Source of the DNA: Closterium sp. NIES-65
Lineage: Eukaryota; Streptophyta; Zygnematophyceae; Desmidiales; Closteriaceae
Direction of reading: 5' to 3'
Length of the DNA stretch: 64,000 bases
Assembly (NCBI GenBank): GCA_948144175.1
Contig: CANXME010002003.1
Location: 1-64,000 of the forward strand
Below are positions 53,792-63,177 of the stretch, in pieces; positions within the stretch are counted from its first letter, which is position 1; the number at the start of each line of letters is the position of its first letter. A program made the position numbers and the translations under genes. Under the pieces are notes generated by a model, which saw only the letters and a list, made by a program, of their open reading frames with translations, had not been told where the DNA came from and made no database searches.

Positions 53792-55048
53792 TCGTGGCAG
53801 ATGGCGCGTTGTTGTATGCGAATTTGATGAGTGGCAACTGCTGCTTCCACGTGTTTGGGTCGTCGCACGTGGCCCTAATGAGCTGCTCCATGGTCTGGTT
53901 TGTCCGTTCTGTCTATCCGTCGGTTTCGGGGTGATACGATGAACTGAATTGTAGTCGCGTGCCGAACTGCTGCCACAGGTTCCGCTAGAAATTGCTGGTA
54001 AACTTCGTGTCTCTGTCGCTGATGATCGATGCTGGTATCCCGTGCAGTCGAACGACGGTGGTGATGAAGAGTCGGGCTGTTTCCTCGGCTGTGATTGTTT
54101 TCTTGCAAGCTGCGAAGTGTGCCATTTTCGTCAGTCGATCGACGACGACCAGGATCGCGTCATTCCCATTCGCTCCGACTGGTAACCCCGTGACGAAGTT
54201 CATCGTCACTTGTTGCCAAGCACGCTCTGGAGGTGGGATTGGTTGTAATTGTCCCGCCGGGCGCTTCCTGGTTGACTTCATGAGCTGGCAAGTGGGACAC
54301 GATGCCACGTGTCGTTGCACGTCGGTCAACATTTCAGGCCAGTAATAGTAACGCTGCAGCTGCTGGCGTGTTTTCTCTACTCCGAAATGTCCCGAGGTAA
54401 CTCCGTCGTGTGCCTCCTGTAACAGTAATTCGCGTAGTAGTGTGTACCCTGGTACCCAGATGCGGTCGATTCCAGCTTTTACGTAATAGACTCCCTTGTC
54501 TGCTGCGAATTGCTGCGAGTTTCCTCCTGTGAAGAATGGGTCTGTTTGCTATCCGTGGGTAAATAGTCCTGTTAGTAGCGGACTGGTCTGGGCGAGTAGT
54601 ATCGCATGGATCTGGGCAGTGGGGCGGGTCAGTGCGTCGGCGATATTGGAGGCTCCTTTTTTATAGGTGACCGTATAATGGAAGTTCGACTCGAGGAAGT
54701 CGAGCCACCGAATCTGTCGTGGGTTGAGGTGGGGCTGTGCACGGAGGTACTGTAGGGATCGATGGTCTGTCCGTACTGTCACGTCTGCGCCGGTCAAGTA
54801 GCAGCGCCACACTTAGAATGCATGCACGATCGCGAGCATTTCGCGGTCGTGTATCGGGTAATTTCGCTCAGGCTGATGCAGTTTGCGTGATTCGTAGGCG
54901 ATGGGCTGGAGGCCGTTGCCGAAGTCCTATAACAGTACAGCTCCGATGGCGATGTCGCTCGCGTCTGTAACAACCTCGAAGGGGCGATGTGGGTCTGCGA
55001 TGCGTAGGACGGGTGGTGAACAGAGAACAGTTTTCAGGGCAGAGAAGG
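53792..55048 (-). pseudogene. Gypsy RNase H and integrase fragment
   Basis: One minus-strand frame from 55048 to 53792: RNase H (PFEVVTDASDIAIGAVLL, VTVRTDHRSLQYLRAQ, GASNIADALTRP), the zinc-binding domain (HVASCPTCQLMKSTRK) and integrase core (VTMNFVTGLPVGANGNDA, SIISDRDTKFTSNF, HPETDG). Five in-frame stops break it: TAG at 54929-54927, 54551-54549, 53987-53985 and 53915-53913, and TAA at 54815-54813. No frameshift is needed over this whole span. Confidence 0.85.
55044..55048. repeat. Target-site duplication of Copia-2, left copy (GAAGG)
   Basis: The same GAAGG follows the right LTR at 62526-62530; removing the element and one copy restores the gypsy frame. Confidence 0.9.
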
Positions 55049-55177
55049 TGTCAGATTTATATGACATATTTGCTGTAGGCTATAGTGGGGTAGCACATAT
55101 GGGGTACAAGGTTTCTAGGGTTGGATTTGTACCCAATCTTTCCTTAGTCAATTCATTCCTGTTTTCCTTACTTCACA
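55049..55177 (+). repeat. 5' LTR of Copia-2
   Basis: 129 bp starting TGTCAGATTTATATGACA and ending CCTTACTTCACA. It is followed at 55178 by TGGTATAGAGCGGG, close to the initiator-methionine tRNA primer site usual in Copia. Confidence 0.92.
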
Positions 55178-55299
55178 TGGTATAGAGCGGGTCCTGCCTT
55201 AGGACCGTTTTTTTAGGGCCCACCGAAGCGCGCCCCGAGGCGCGCCCCTTTTTTTTTAGCGACCCCTCGGGTCGCCTTTTCCCTCGCGGCCCCGCTGTC

Positions 55300-56290
55300 C
55301 CTCAGACGCGGCCCCGCCACCTCTCCTGATCGCGGCCCCGCCGCCTGCTTGACGCGGCCCCGCCGCCTCCCCTGACGCGGCTCCGCCGCCTCCCCTGACG
55401 CGGCCCCGCCGCCTCCCTAGACGCGGCCCCGCCGCCTCCCTTGACGCGGCCCCGCCGCCTCCCTTGACGCGGCCCCGCCGCCTCCCTTGACACGGCCCCG
55501 CCGCCTCCCCTGACGCGGCCCCGCCGCCTCCCCTGACGCGGCTCCGCCGCCTTCCCTGACGCGGCCCCGCCGCCTCCCTTGACGCGGCCCCGCCGCCTCC
55601 CCTGACGCGGCCACGCCGCCTCCCCTGACGCGGCCCCGCCTCTACTGCCGCGGCCCCGCCGCCGCCTCTGACGGCCCCGCCGCTGCACTCTACGGCCCGC
55701 CGCTGCACCCTACGGCCCGCCGCTGCTCCTGCCGGCCCGCCACCTCATCTGACGGCCCCGCCGCTGCTCTTGCCGACCCGCCGCTGCTCCTGCCGGCCCG
55801 CCGCTGCACCTGCCGGCCCGCCGCTGCACCCAGCGGCCCGCCGCCTCTGACGGCCTCGCCGCTGCACCTGCCGGCCCGCCGCTGCACCGTACGGCCCGCC
55901 GCTGCACCCTACGGCCCGCCGCCTGAACCTGCCGGCCCGCCGCTGCACCTGCCGGCCCGCCGCTGCACCTGCCGGCCCGCCGCTGCACCTGCCGGCCCGC
56001 CACTGCACCGGTCGACCCACCGCTGCACCTGACGGCCCCGCCCCTGCATCTCCCGGCCGAGCCGCCCCAGCAGCCGAGCCGCCCGGGACCCGAGCCGCCC
56101 TGCCGCCGAGCCGCCCGGGACCCGAGCCGCCCTGCCGCCGAGCCGCCCGGGAGCCGAGCCGCCCTGCACCCGAGCCGCCCAGCCGCCGAGCCGCCCGGGA
56201 GCCGAGCCACCCTGCGCCCGAGCCGCCCAGCCGCCGAGCCGCCCGGGAGCCGAGCCGCTGTGCACCCGAGCCGCCCGGTCGCTGAGCCGC
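55300..56290 (+). repeat. Three GC-rich tandem arrays in the Copia-2 leader
   Basis: 55300-55660: about 23-bp units of CGCGGCCCCGCCGCCTCCC. 55680-56010: about 20-bp units of CTGCCGGCCCGCCGCTGCAC. 56050-56290: units of GCCGAGCCGCCCGGGA. The many frames here are artefacts. Confidence 0.9.
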
Positions 56291-56390
56291 CTTTCTGCAT
56301 AGCTGCACGGCCTGCCCTACCTCGTGATCACAGTCCCACTGACACTGCGAGCTCTTTCCCTACTGCTTGCACTGCGTCGCTGTCGTCGCC

Positions 56391-57656
56391 ATGGCTACCC
56401 CTAGTGTCCTAGCTTTTGACGCTGAGGGTCGCGCCATTGATTTTGAGGTCTGGTTAGACGACCTGCAGCTGTTCTTACAGTGCGACAGGGCTGACGACCT
56501 TTCTCTCTTTGACCTCACCTCTGGCGCCTCTCCTGCTCCTGCTGCTGATGCTGATCCCACTGTCCGCTCTAAGTGGGCCACCCGCGATGCTGCTGCACGT
56601 CTTGCTGTGCGTCGCCACCTCCCTACCTCTGAGCGTGCGCACTTTAGTCAGTACAAGAGTGCTCAGACCTTGTACGACGCTGTAGTTGCGCGCTACTCCT
56701 CCCCTGCCACAGCTGCACTGAGCCGTCTCATGCTTCCCTACCTCTTTCCTGACCTCTCTGCCTTTCCCACTGTCGCTGACCACATTACGCACCTCCGCAC
56801 TAGTGACACTCGCTACCGCGCCGCCCTTCCTGCTGAGTTCTGTGCTAAGAACCCCCCCCCCATGTACATCGCTCTCTACTACGTAGTCGCGCGCCTCCCT
56901 GACTCCCTTCGCGTCGTCAGGGACCACTTTCTCGCAGTCTGTCCCACCACCCTCACCGTCGACCTCCTCGAGAAGGCCCTCCTCGCAGCGGAGAAGAGCA
57001 TAGTCGCTGTAGGTGCTTCTCGTGGTGACCCTCGCACCCCCATCTTTGAGGGGTGCTCTCCTTCCCCCTTGCTGCCCTCTGTTGCCTCTGCTGCTGCTGC
57101 CGACCTGCTTGGTCTTGAGTCGGTCGGCGCAGCGTCTTCCCCTAGTGGGAGACGTCGCTCCAGCAAGGGCAAGGGGGGCAAGGGCGCGGGTGGAGCTGGA
57201 GGGGACGGTGGCGGTGGCGGCGGTGACGGCGGAGGGAGTGGGGGTGGCGGCGGGACTAGTGGTGGAAGTGGTGGTGGTGGTGGCAGCAGTGGCGGAGACG
57301 GTGGTGGTGGTGCCAGCGGTGGTGGTGGAGGCAGCGGCGGTGGTGGAGGCGGCGGAGGTGGAGGCGGTGGAGGCGGCAGCGGAGGAGGCGGTGGTGGTGG
57401 TGGAGGTGGAGCTGGTCGAGGTGGTACCCAGCAGCGTAGCGGCGGTGGTGGTGGCCAGCGCTCGCAGCGGCAGCAGCAGCAGCGCTCGCGGGACATCCCT
57501 CCGCCTCAGCAGCTTCGTGAGTGGTACGCTGGGCGTCAGAGGGGTGGGGGTACTGGTCCCTGCACCTACGTTCTTCGTTCCGGCGACCGCGCGGGTGAGC
57601 AGTGTGGGGGTGCCCACGCCACCCAGCGCTGCTTTGGCCGCCTGACGGACGCCTAG
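56391..57656 (+). CDS. Copia-2 gag
   Basis: 421 residues from ATG 56391 (MATPSVLAFDAEG) to TAG 57654-57656. The capsid-like domain (WLDDLQLFLQCDRAD, LYDAVVARYSSPATAALSRL, LTVDLLEKALLAAEKSIV) is followed by a 75-residue Gly tract and a Cys/His end (CTYVLRSGDRAGEQCGGAH). The stop replaces a Trp codon (TGG in Copia-1); the frame continues open afterwards into protease, so this was originally one gag-pol frame. Confidence 0.85.
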   Translation: MATPSVLAFDAEGRAIDFEVWLDDLQLFLQCDRADDLSLFDLTSGASPAPAADADPTVRSKWATRDAAARLAVRRHLPTSERAHFSQYKSAQTLYDAVVARYSSPATAALSRLMLPYLFPDLSAFPTVADHITHLRTSDTRYRAALPAEFCAKNPPPMYIALYYVVARLPDSLRVVRDHFLAVCPTTLTVDLLEKALLAAEKSIVAVGASRGDPRTPIFEGCSPSPLLPSVASAAAADLLGLESVGAASSPSGRRRSSKGKGGKGAGGAGGDGGGGGGDGGGSGGGGGTSGGSGGGGGSSGGDGGGGASGGGGGSGGGGGGGGGGGGGGSGGGGGGGGGGAGRGGTQQRSGGGGGQRSQRQQQQRSRDIPPPQQLREWYAGRQRGGGTGPCTYVLRSGDRAGEQCGGAHATQRCFGRLTDA

Positions 57657-59870
57657 CGTCGGCAGTTCCCTGGGGCTAGTGAGATCCCTCGCTGGGATGA
57701 GCTTCTCAGGGCTGGTGTAGCGATCTTTGATCTTGATTTTGATGCTATCCTTGCTGCTATGTATGTTGTGGATTATAGTGAGGAGAATGAGGGTTACCGG
57801 TGTTTCCAGCCCGACCCGGGCATTGGTACTGCTGCGCTAGGTGCTTGTGAGGCTGCTGCTCTAGGTGCCAGTGCGTCTGTGCTCTCAGGTACTGGTGAGA
57901 CTGCGCTCTCAGGTACTGCGTCGTCCTCGTCCTCCCTCACTTTCACACTTGACTCCGGAGCTTCTCGCTCCTTCTTTCGAGACCGCACTACCCTTACGCC
58001 GCTCGGCCGGCCGGTTGCGGTCTCCCTTGCTGACCCCTCTGGGGGTCCTGTCCTGTCTCACTTCTCCACTGTCCTCCCGTGTCCGGCTGCCCCTTCGGGC
58101 ACCCTGTCGGGTCTGTACCTTCCCTCGTTCTCTACGAACTTGGTGAGTGGAGCGGACCTGCAGGATGTGGGGGTTCACCAGTTCACTCCTGCGAGTCAGC
58201 GGGTGACCCACTGCACGGAGGCACGCACAGGCCGACACCTGGCCACGTTCTCGCGTCGACCGGGGTCGAGTCTCTACACCCTGACCGTTGAGTCTCCTCC
58301 TGTCCCTGCGTCTAGTCAGGTGGCTGCGTCGGGTCAGGTGCTTGCTGCTGCGTCCCGGTCGGGTCCTGAGTCTGCCCCCTGTTCTTGTCGCCTCCTGTCT
58401 CACGAGACTCTCCTGTGGCACCACCGTCTTGGCCACCCCTCCTTGCCCCGTCTTCGGAGCATGGCTTCCCGTGTCCTTGTCTCTGGTCTTCCCCAGTCTC
58501 TCCCTCCTCTCCCCTCCGGGCCAGGACCTTCCTGTGTCCCCTGTGTCGAGGGTCGCCTCCGGGCTACTCCTCACTCCTCCCACTTCCCCCCGACAGAGGC
58601 TCCCCTGCAGACGCTTCACATGGATGTGTGGGGCCCAGCCCCCGTCCGTGGGCAGGGTTACGAGCGCTACTTCCTGTTGGTGGTTGACGACTACTCGCGT
58701 TACACCACAGTCCTCCCCTTGCGCAGCAAGGGTGCGGTCACTGAGGTGCTGATCGAGTGGATCCGCGAGGCTCGTCTCCAGCTCAGGAAGAGCTTCGGCT
58801 CGGACTTTCCTGTTCTGCGTCTGCACTCTGACAGAGGCGGAGAGTTCTCTTCTCGCCTTCTGCGGGACTATTGTCGTGCACGGGGGATCCGCCAGGCCTT
58901 CACACTTCCGGACTCACCACAGCAAAATGGGATTGCTGAGCGCCGCATTGGCATGGTCATGGATGTCGCTCGTACGTCCATGATGCATGCGGCTCAACCT
59001 TCACCCCCGGGTCTCTCGGCCTGCGATGTCCCCAGCCTTGCTGTGGACGGGGAAGGTTGGCGATGCGTCTGTGTTCCGTGTCTGGGGATCTCGGGCGTTT
59101 GTCCGCGACTTGTCTGCGGACAAGCTGTCCCCTCGTGCTGCTCCCTGTGTCTTCCTTGGCTTCCCCACTGACGCCCCAGGGTGGCAGTTTTACCACCCCT
59201 CCTCTCGTCGTGTTCTGTCCTCCCAGGACGTCACGTTCGACGAGTCGGTCCCCTTCTACCGTCTCTTCCCCTACCGCACTCCTTCCCTCCCCCCTCCCCG
59301 GGACTTCCTTGTGCCGGTTCCCCCCCCGGTAGACCCCCTCCCCCCTCAGGTTCCTGCCCCCTCAGGTGTGTCCCAGGTAGACGCCGTTGACCCGGTCTAG
59401 GTTACTGGTGACTCTGGTGCTGCTGCGGGTGCTGAGCCTGGGGGTGCTGACTCTGGGGGTGCTGTGCGCGGGGGTGCTGGGCCTGAGGGTGCTACTGCGG
59501 AGGGTGCGGAGCCTGGGGGTTACTGAGCCGGGGGGTGCTGTGCCTGGAGGTGCTGGGTCTGGGGGTGCTGAGCTGGGAGCTACTGAGCCTGGGGGTGCTG
59601 CGTCTGGAGCTGCTGAGCCTGGGGTTTCTCCTGCTGCTGCGTTTCACCGGGAGCCCCTCTCTCCACAGGAGCTGCGCGAGTGGTTCGCTCGCCGCTGGAG
59701 GCGTGCTGCTGAGTCTGGAGGTTCTGCTGGAGCTGGAGCTGGAGCTTCTTCGACCGTCGAGGGTGCGGGTGCTGCCGGTCCCGGAGCTGCTGGACCTGCG
59801 GGTCCTCCTGGAGCTTGAGCTGCTGAGGGCGCTGGTGCTGAGCCTACTGCTGTTGGTCCTGCCGCTGGAG
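57657..59870 (+). pseudogene. Copia-2 protease, integrase and linker, broken
   Basis: Frame 1 (57657 to about 58995): LTFTLDSGASRSFF protease, GAG-pre-integrase (LLWHHRLGHPSLPRL), integrase core (HMDVWGPAPV, RLHSDRGGEF, NGIAERR). At 58995 about 50 bp present in Copia-1 are missing, shifting the frame to SPALLWTGKVGDAS and following. TAG 59398-59400 replaces a Glu codon; a further shift lies at about 59520; TGA is at 59816-59818. The linker is GGAEP-type repeats. Confidence 0.85.
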
Positions 59871-59872
59871 GT

Positions 59873-62185
59873 GTGGGTGGCACTGGTGCTGTCGCTGAGG
59901 GTGCTGGTGCTGTCCCTGCTGCGTCTGGAGCTGCCGCGCGGCCTCGGCCGTACTTTGTTCCGCTCCTGCAGCAGGTTCTTGGTCTTTCTCCTCCAGTAGA
60001 GGGTCCACCGCCTGTCCAGTCGCAGTCCCTGCTGGAGCCTTCCTCTCCACTGCCTGCTCCCTCTCCTTACACTCGTCCTACTGGAGGTCTTGCTGAGCGT
60101 CGTGAGCCTGCGTCTCGTCCCGTGTCGCCTGTTCGCACTGCTCGCGCTAGTGGTCGCAGTTCGCGTCAGCGTCCTCCTCCTGTCCCTAGCACGCACCGGA
60201 TGTCTTTGCGTCCGTCCACTGCTCCTCTGCGTGCCCCTTTGCCTTCTCCTCCTGAGTCCTCTCTTCCTGCGCTTGCCGACCCTGAGTCGGACTCTCTTCA
60301 TGCTGCCAGTCCTACTGTCACGCGTCTGCTTGCTACTGACGTCACTGACCCCTCTTTTGAGTCCACTGCTGCGTCTGCTCTAGTCGCTGAGCTTGTCGAC
60401 TTTGCTGCTCGCTGTCGTCTCGACTACGCTGCTCGTCTTGTTGCTGAGTCTGCGTCTGTCTGTCCTCCGTCCGTCGGGGGTGAGTGTGCTCTTGGCACGG
60501 ACGTCCTAGAGGACAGGCAGGAGGAGTTACAGTGTCTAGCGGCTGCTTCACCTCATCTCGCGTCTGTACTACTTGCCCCTGAGGGAGACCCGGATGCACT
60601 AGACATCCCGACTCCGCGTTCTTACGCGGAGGCCGTAGAGGGTCCCTACTCCTCTCAGTGGCAGGCAGCTATGGATGCAGAGATGGCTTCCTGGAAGTCC
60701 ACAGACACCTACGTTGACGCGGTTCCCCCTCCTGGGGCGAACATCGTCAGTGGCATGTGGATCTTCAGGGTGAAGCGGCCGCCGGGCTCTCCACCTATCT
60801 TCAAGGCACGGTACGTTGCTCGTGGCTTCAGTCAGCGGCAGGGAGTTGACTACTTTGAGACCTTCTCTCCCACCCCGAAGATGACTACTCTTCGGGTGCT
60901 GCTGCACATAGCCGCTCAGCGCGACTACGAGCTTCACTCTCTTGACTTCAGCACTGCGTTCTTGCAGGGTAGCCTGCACGAGGAGATCTGGCTTCGCCGT
61001 CCACCTGGCTTCACTGGGACTTTCCCTCCTGGCACCCAGTGGAGCCTCCGACGGCCAGTCTACGGTCTCCGCCAGGCACCGCGTGAGTGGCACGACACAC
61101 TGAGGACTACGCTTGCGGCTCTTGGGTTTGCTCCTTCTACTGCTGACCCGTCGCTGTTTCTTCGCACCGACACTTCCCTGCCGCCGTTCTACATCCTCGT
61201 GTACGTCGACGACTTGGTCTTTGCCACAGCAGACACTGCTGGACTCGCCTACGTGAAGTCCGAGCTGCTGAAGAGACACACGTGCACAGACCTGGGTGAA
61301 CTGCGCAGCTACCTTGGCTTGCAGATCACTCGGGACAGAGCACGCCGCACCATTACCTTGACTCAGTCACACATGGTGCAGCAGGTCCTTCAGCGCTTCG
61401 GCTTCACGTACTCCTCGCCTCAGGCCACTCCTCTGCCTACTCGCCACTCACTCTCAGCTCTGCCTTCGGATGAGTCCGTAGAGTCGAGTGGTCCGTATGC
61501 AGAGCTTATTGGCTGCCTCATGTACCTGATGACCTGCACACGACCTGACCTTGCATACCCTCTGAGCATTCTTGCTCGCTATGTTGCTCCTGGGAGACAC
61601 AGACCGGAGCACATGGCTGCAGCGAAGAGGGTATTGCGCTACCTGTGCAGCACGTCGGGCATGGGGCTAGTGCTTGGAGGGCGGAGTCCAGTGGTCCTTA
61701 CCGGCCACGCGGACGCTTCTTGGGCTGACGACCAGGCTACGCAGCGGTCGTCACAGGGTTACACCTTCAGCCTTGGTTCCGGCTCTGTCTCGTGGCGGTC
61801 TACTCGCTCGTCTTCGGTTCTCGGCTCCAGTTGTGAGGCTGAGATCTACGCCGGGGCCATGGCTGCACAGGAGCTTCGCTGGCTCACCTACCTGCTGACT
61901 GACCTTGGAGAGCCGCCTCGTTCTCCTCCAGTGCTGTACGTAGACAACAAGGCCATGCTGGCCTTGTGTCGAGAGCAGCGCTTGGAGCACAGAACGAAGC
62001 ACATTGCTCTCCGCTACTTCCTTGCTCGTGAGCTGCAGCAGCGTGGTCAGTTGCGACTTGCGTACGTGGCCTCTGAGGCCAACACTGCTGATGTGTTCAC
62101 CAAGGCACTCGCGCCTTGTGACCATCAGCGCTTTTGCACCCAGCTGGGTCTTGTGCCTGTCTTGCCTCACTTGCTCTCCTCTTGA
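59873..62185 (+). CDS. Copia-2 reverse transcriptase / RNase H (open)
   Basis: 770 codons without a stop. The Pro/Ser-rich N-terminal part is linker. RT starts at WQAAMDAEMASWKSTDTY with IFRVKRPPGSPPIFKARY, LDFSTAFLQGSLHEEIW and the catalytic box YILVYVDDLVFA. RNase H has LTGHADASWADDQATQRSS and LYVDNKAMLALCREQRLEHR. The end ADVFTKAL is typical of Copia. It lacks its own proper start because it was part of a polyprotein. Confidence 0.9.
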   Translation: MGGTGAVAEGAGAVPAASGAAARPRPYFVPLLQQVLGLSPPVEGPPPVQSQSLLEPSSPLPAPSPYTRPTGGLAERREPASRPVSPVRTARASGRSSRQRPPPVPSTHRMSLRPSTAPLRAPLPSPPESSLPALADPESDSLHAASPTVTRLLATDVTDPSFESTAASALVAELVDFAARCRLDYAARLVAESASVCPPSVGGECALGTDVLEDRQEELQCLAAASPHLASVLLAPEGDPDALDIPTPRSYAEAVEGPYSSQWQAAMDAEMASWKSTDTYVDAVPPPGANIVSGMWIFRVKRPPGSPPIFKARYVARGFSQRQGVDYFETFSPTPKMTTLRVLLHIAAQRDYELHSLDFSTAFLQGSLHEEIWLRRPPGFTGTFPPGTQWSLRRPVYGLRQAPREWHDTLRTTLAALGFAPSTADPSLFLRTDTSLPPFYILVYVDDLVFATADTAGLAYVKSELLKRHTCTDLGELRSYLGLQITRDRARRTITLTQSHMVQQVLQRFGFTYSSPQATPLPTRHSLSALPSDESVESSGPYAELIGCLMYLMTCTRPDLAYPLSILARYVAPGRHRPEHMAAAKRVLRYLCSTSGMGLVLGGRSPVVLTGHADASWADDQATQRSSQGYTFSLGSGSVSWRSTRSSSVLGSSCEAEIYAGAMAAQELRWLTYLLTDLGEPPRSPPVLYVDNKAMLALCREQRLEHRTKHIALRYFLARELQQRGQLRLAYVASEANTADVFTKALAPCDHQRFCTQLGLVPVLPHLLSS

Positions 62186-62396
62186 CTTTACTTGTACTGT
62201 GACATATATATACTTGCTCTTGCTTGTCTAGTTTTATATATATATGTCTGTACTCCTGCATGTGAACTGGCCTCTGGCCCTGCTCTTGTGCTCGGACTGT
62301 GTGGTGACGTTGTGATCCACCCTGAGCTTGCTCTGCTTTGCTTTACTTGACTGGTCTTGTGACCCCTTGTTCTCCCCCACTTTGCCTATGGGGGTG

Positions 62397-62525
62397 TGTC
62401 AGATTTATATGACATATTTGCTGTAGGCTATAGTGGGGTAGCACATATGGGGTACAGGGTTTCTAGGGTTGCATTTGTACCCAATCTTTCCTTAGTCAAT
62501 TCATTCCTGTTTTCCTTACTTCACC
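62397..62525 (+). repeat. 3' LTR of Copia-2
   Basis: 129 bp, nearly identical to 55049-55177, preceded by TATGGGGGTG as the purine tract and followed by GAAGG. Confidence 0.92.
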
Positions 62526-62530
62526 GAAGG

Positions 62531-63177
62531 CAGCATGCTCTTTCTCCCCCCACGTAAAAACGACCCCCTTACGCAGTAAATCTGTGAGTGGGGCTGTTAA
62601 GCGTGCCATGTCGGGGACGAACCGACGGACGTAATTAACGAACCCCAAAAAACTCTGCAGTTCCGTGATGTTCGTCGGGGGATGCCACGCTTTGACAGTA
62701 TCCAGCTTCTTAGGGTCGATTTCAACTCCAGCCTCCGAAATAACGTGTCCTAAAAATTCTAGTCTGTCCCGAAAAAACTCGCACTTGGAGCCCTTGGTGA
62801 GTAACTGATGTTCCGCTAAAATTTTAAAAACTGCTTCGAGATCGACTAAGTGCTGCTGCTTGTCCCGACTGTAAACGAGAATGTCGTCAAGGTAAACTAT
62901 CACGCATTTATCTAAAAGTGGCCTAAACGCCTCGTTCATGGTCATTTGAAATGTGGCGGGCGCGTTGGTCAGCCCGAAAGGCATCACCGTATACTCGAAT
63001 GACCCGTACCTAGTTCTAAATGCTGTCTTGGCGCAGTCCGATGGTTCGACCCAAATCTGATGGTAACCTCCTCGTAAGTCTATTTTCGAAAATACCCGTG
63101 CGGTTCGTAATTGGTCGATCAGTTCGTCGGCGCGGGGGATGGGGTACTGTGATTTGACTGTTACCCTGTTAAGCGCT
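62531..63177 (-). pseudogene. Gypsy reverse transcriptase fragment
   Basis: Open on the minus strand: VFSKIDLRGGYHQIWVEP, VMPFGLTNAPATFQMTMN, the catalytic VIVYLDDILVYS, FLGHVISEAGVEIDPKK and the start of RNase H (GEKEHAAF). It is cut on the left by Copia-2 and on the right by Copia-3. No stop is seen here. Confidence 0.9.

Larger units (their letters stand above)
55049..62525 (+). mobile_element. Copia-2 retrotransposon, complete with both LTRs
   Basis: 7477 bp: LTR, primer-binding site, 1.2-kb GC-rich leader, gag, protease, integrase, RT/RNase H, polypurine-like tract, LTR. The LTRs differ at only a few positions. It is flanked by GAAGG and inserted in the gypsy RNase H region in the opposite orientation. 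The RT/RNase H part is intact over 770 codons, but gag-pol has two TAG stops, one TGA and frameshifts, so this copy is probably non-autonomous. Confidence 0.92.
46018..63177 (-). mobile_element. Ty3/gypsy chromovirus, split by Copia insertions
   Basis: Pieces read on the minus strand: RT at 63177-62531, RNase H and integrase at 55048-53792, integrase end and chromodomain at 47105-46400, then the LTR at 46371-46018. The order RT-RH-INT-chromodomain is that of plant and algal chromoviruses. Joining the pieces at 62531/55048 restores HAAF then SALKTVL exactly. The right-hand pieces and the chromodomain piece overlap by about 56 diverged bases, so they may come from two related copies. Confidence 0.8.

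Noticed and set aside
55256-56308. Several Arg/Gly/Ala-rich frames on the minus strand
   Set aside because: They follow GC-rich leader arrays of Copia-2 and have no domain.
57654-57656. Programmed readthrough between Copia-2 gag and pol
   Set aside because: The sister Copia-1 has TGG at the same codon, so a nonsense mutation is simpler; Copia-1 has its own TAG elsewhere.
51825-59400. TAG reassigned to an amino acid in this genome
   Set aside because: The intact copy 3 gene and copy 2 of the first family end naturally at TAG, and TAA/TGA also interrupt the elements.
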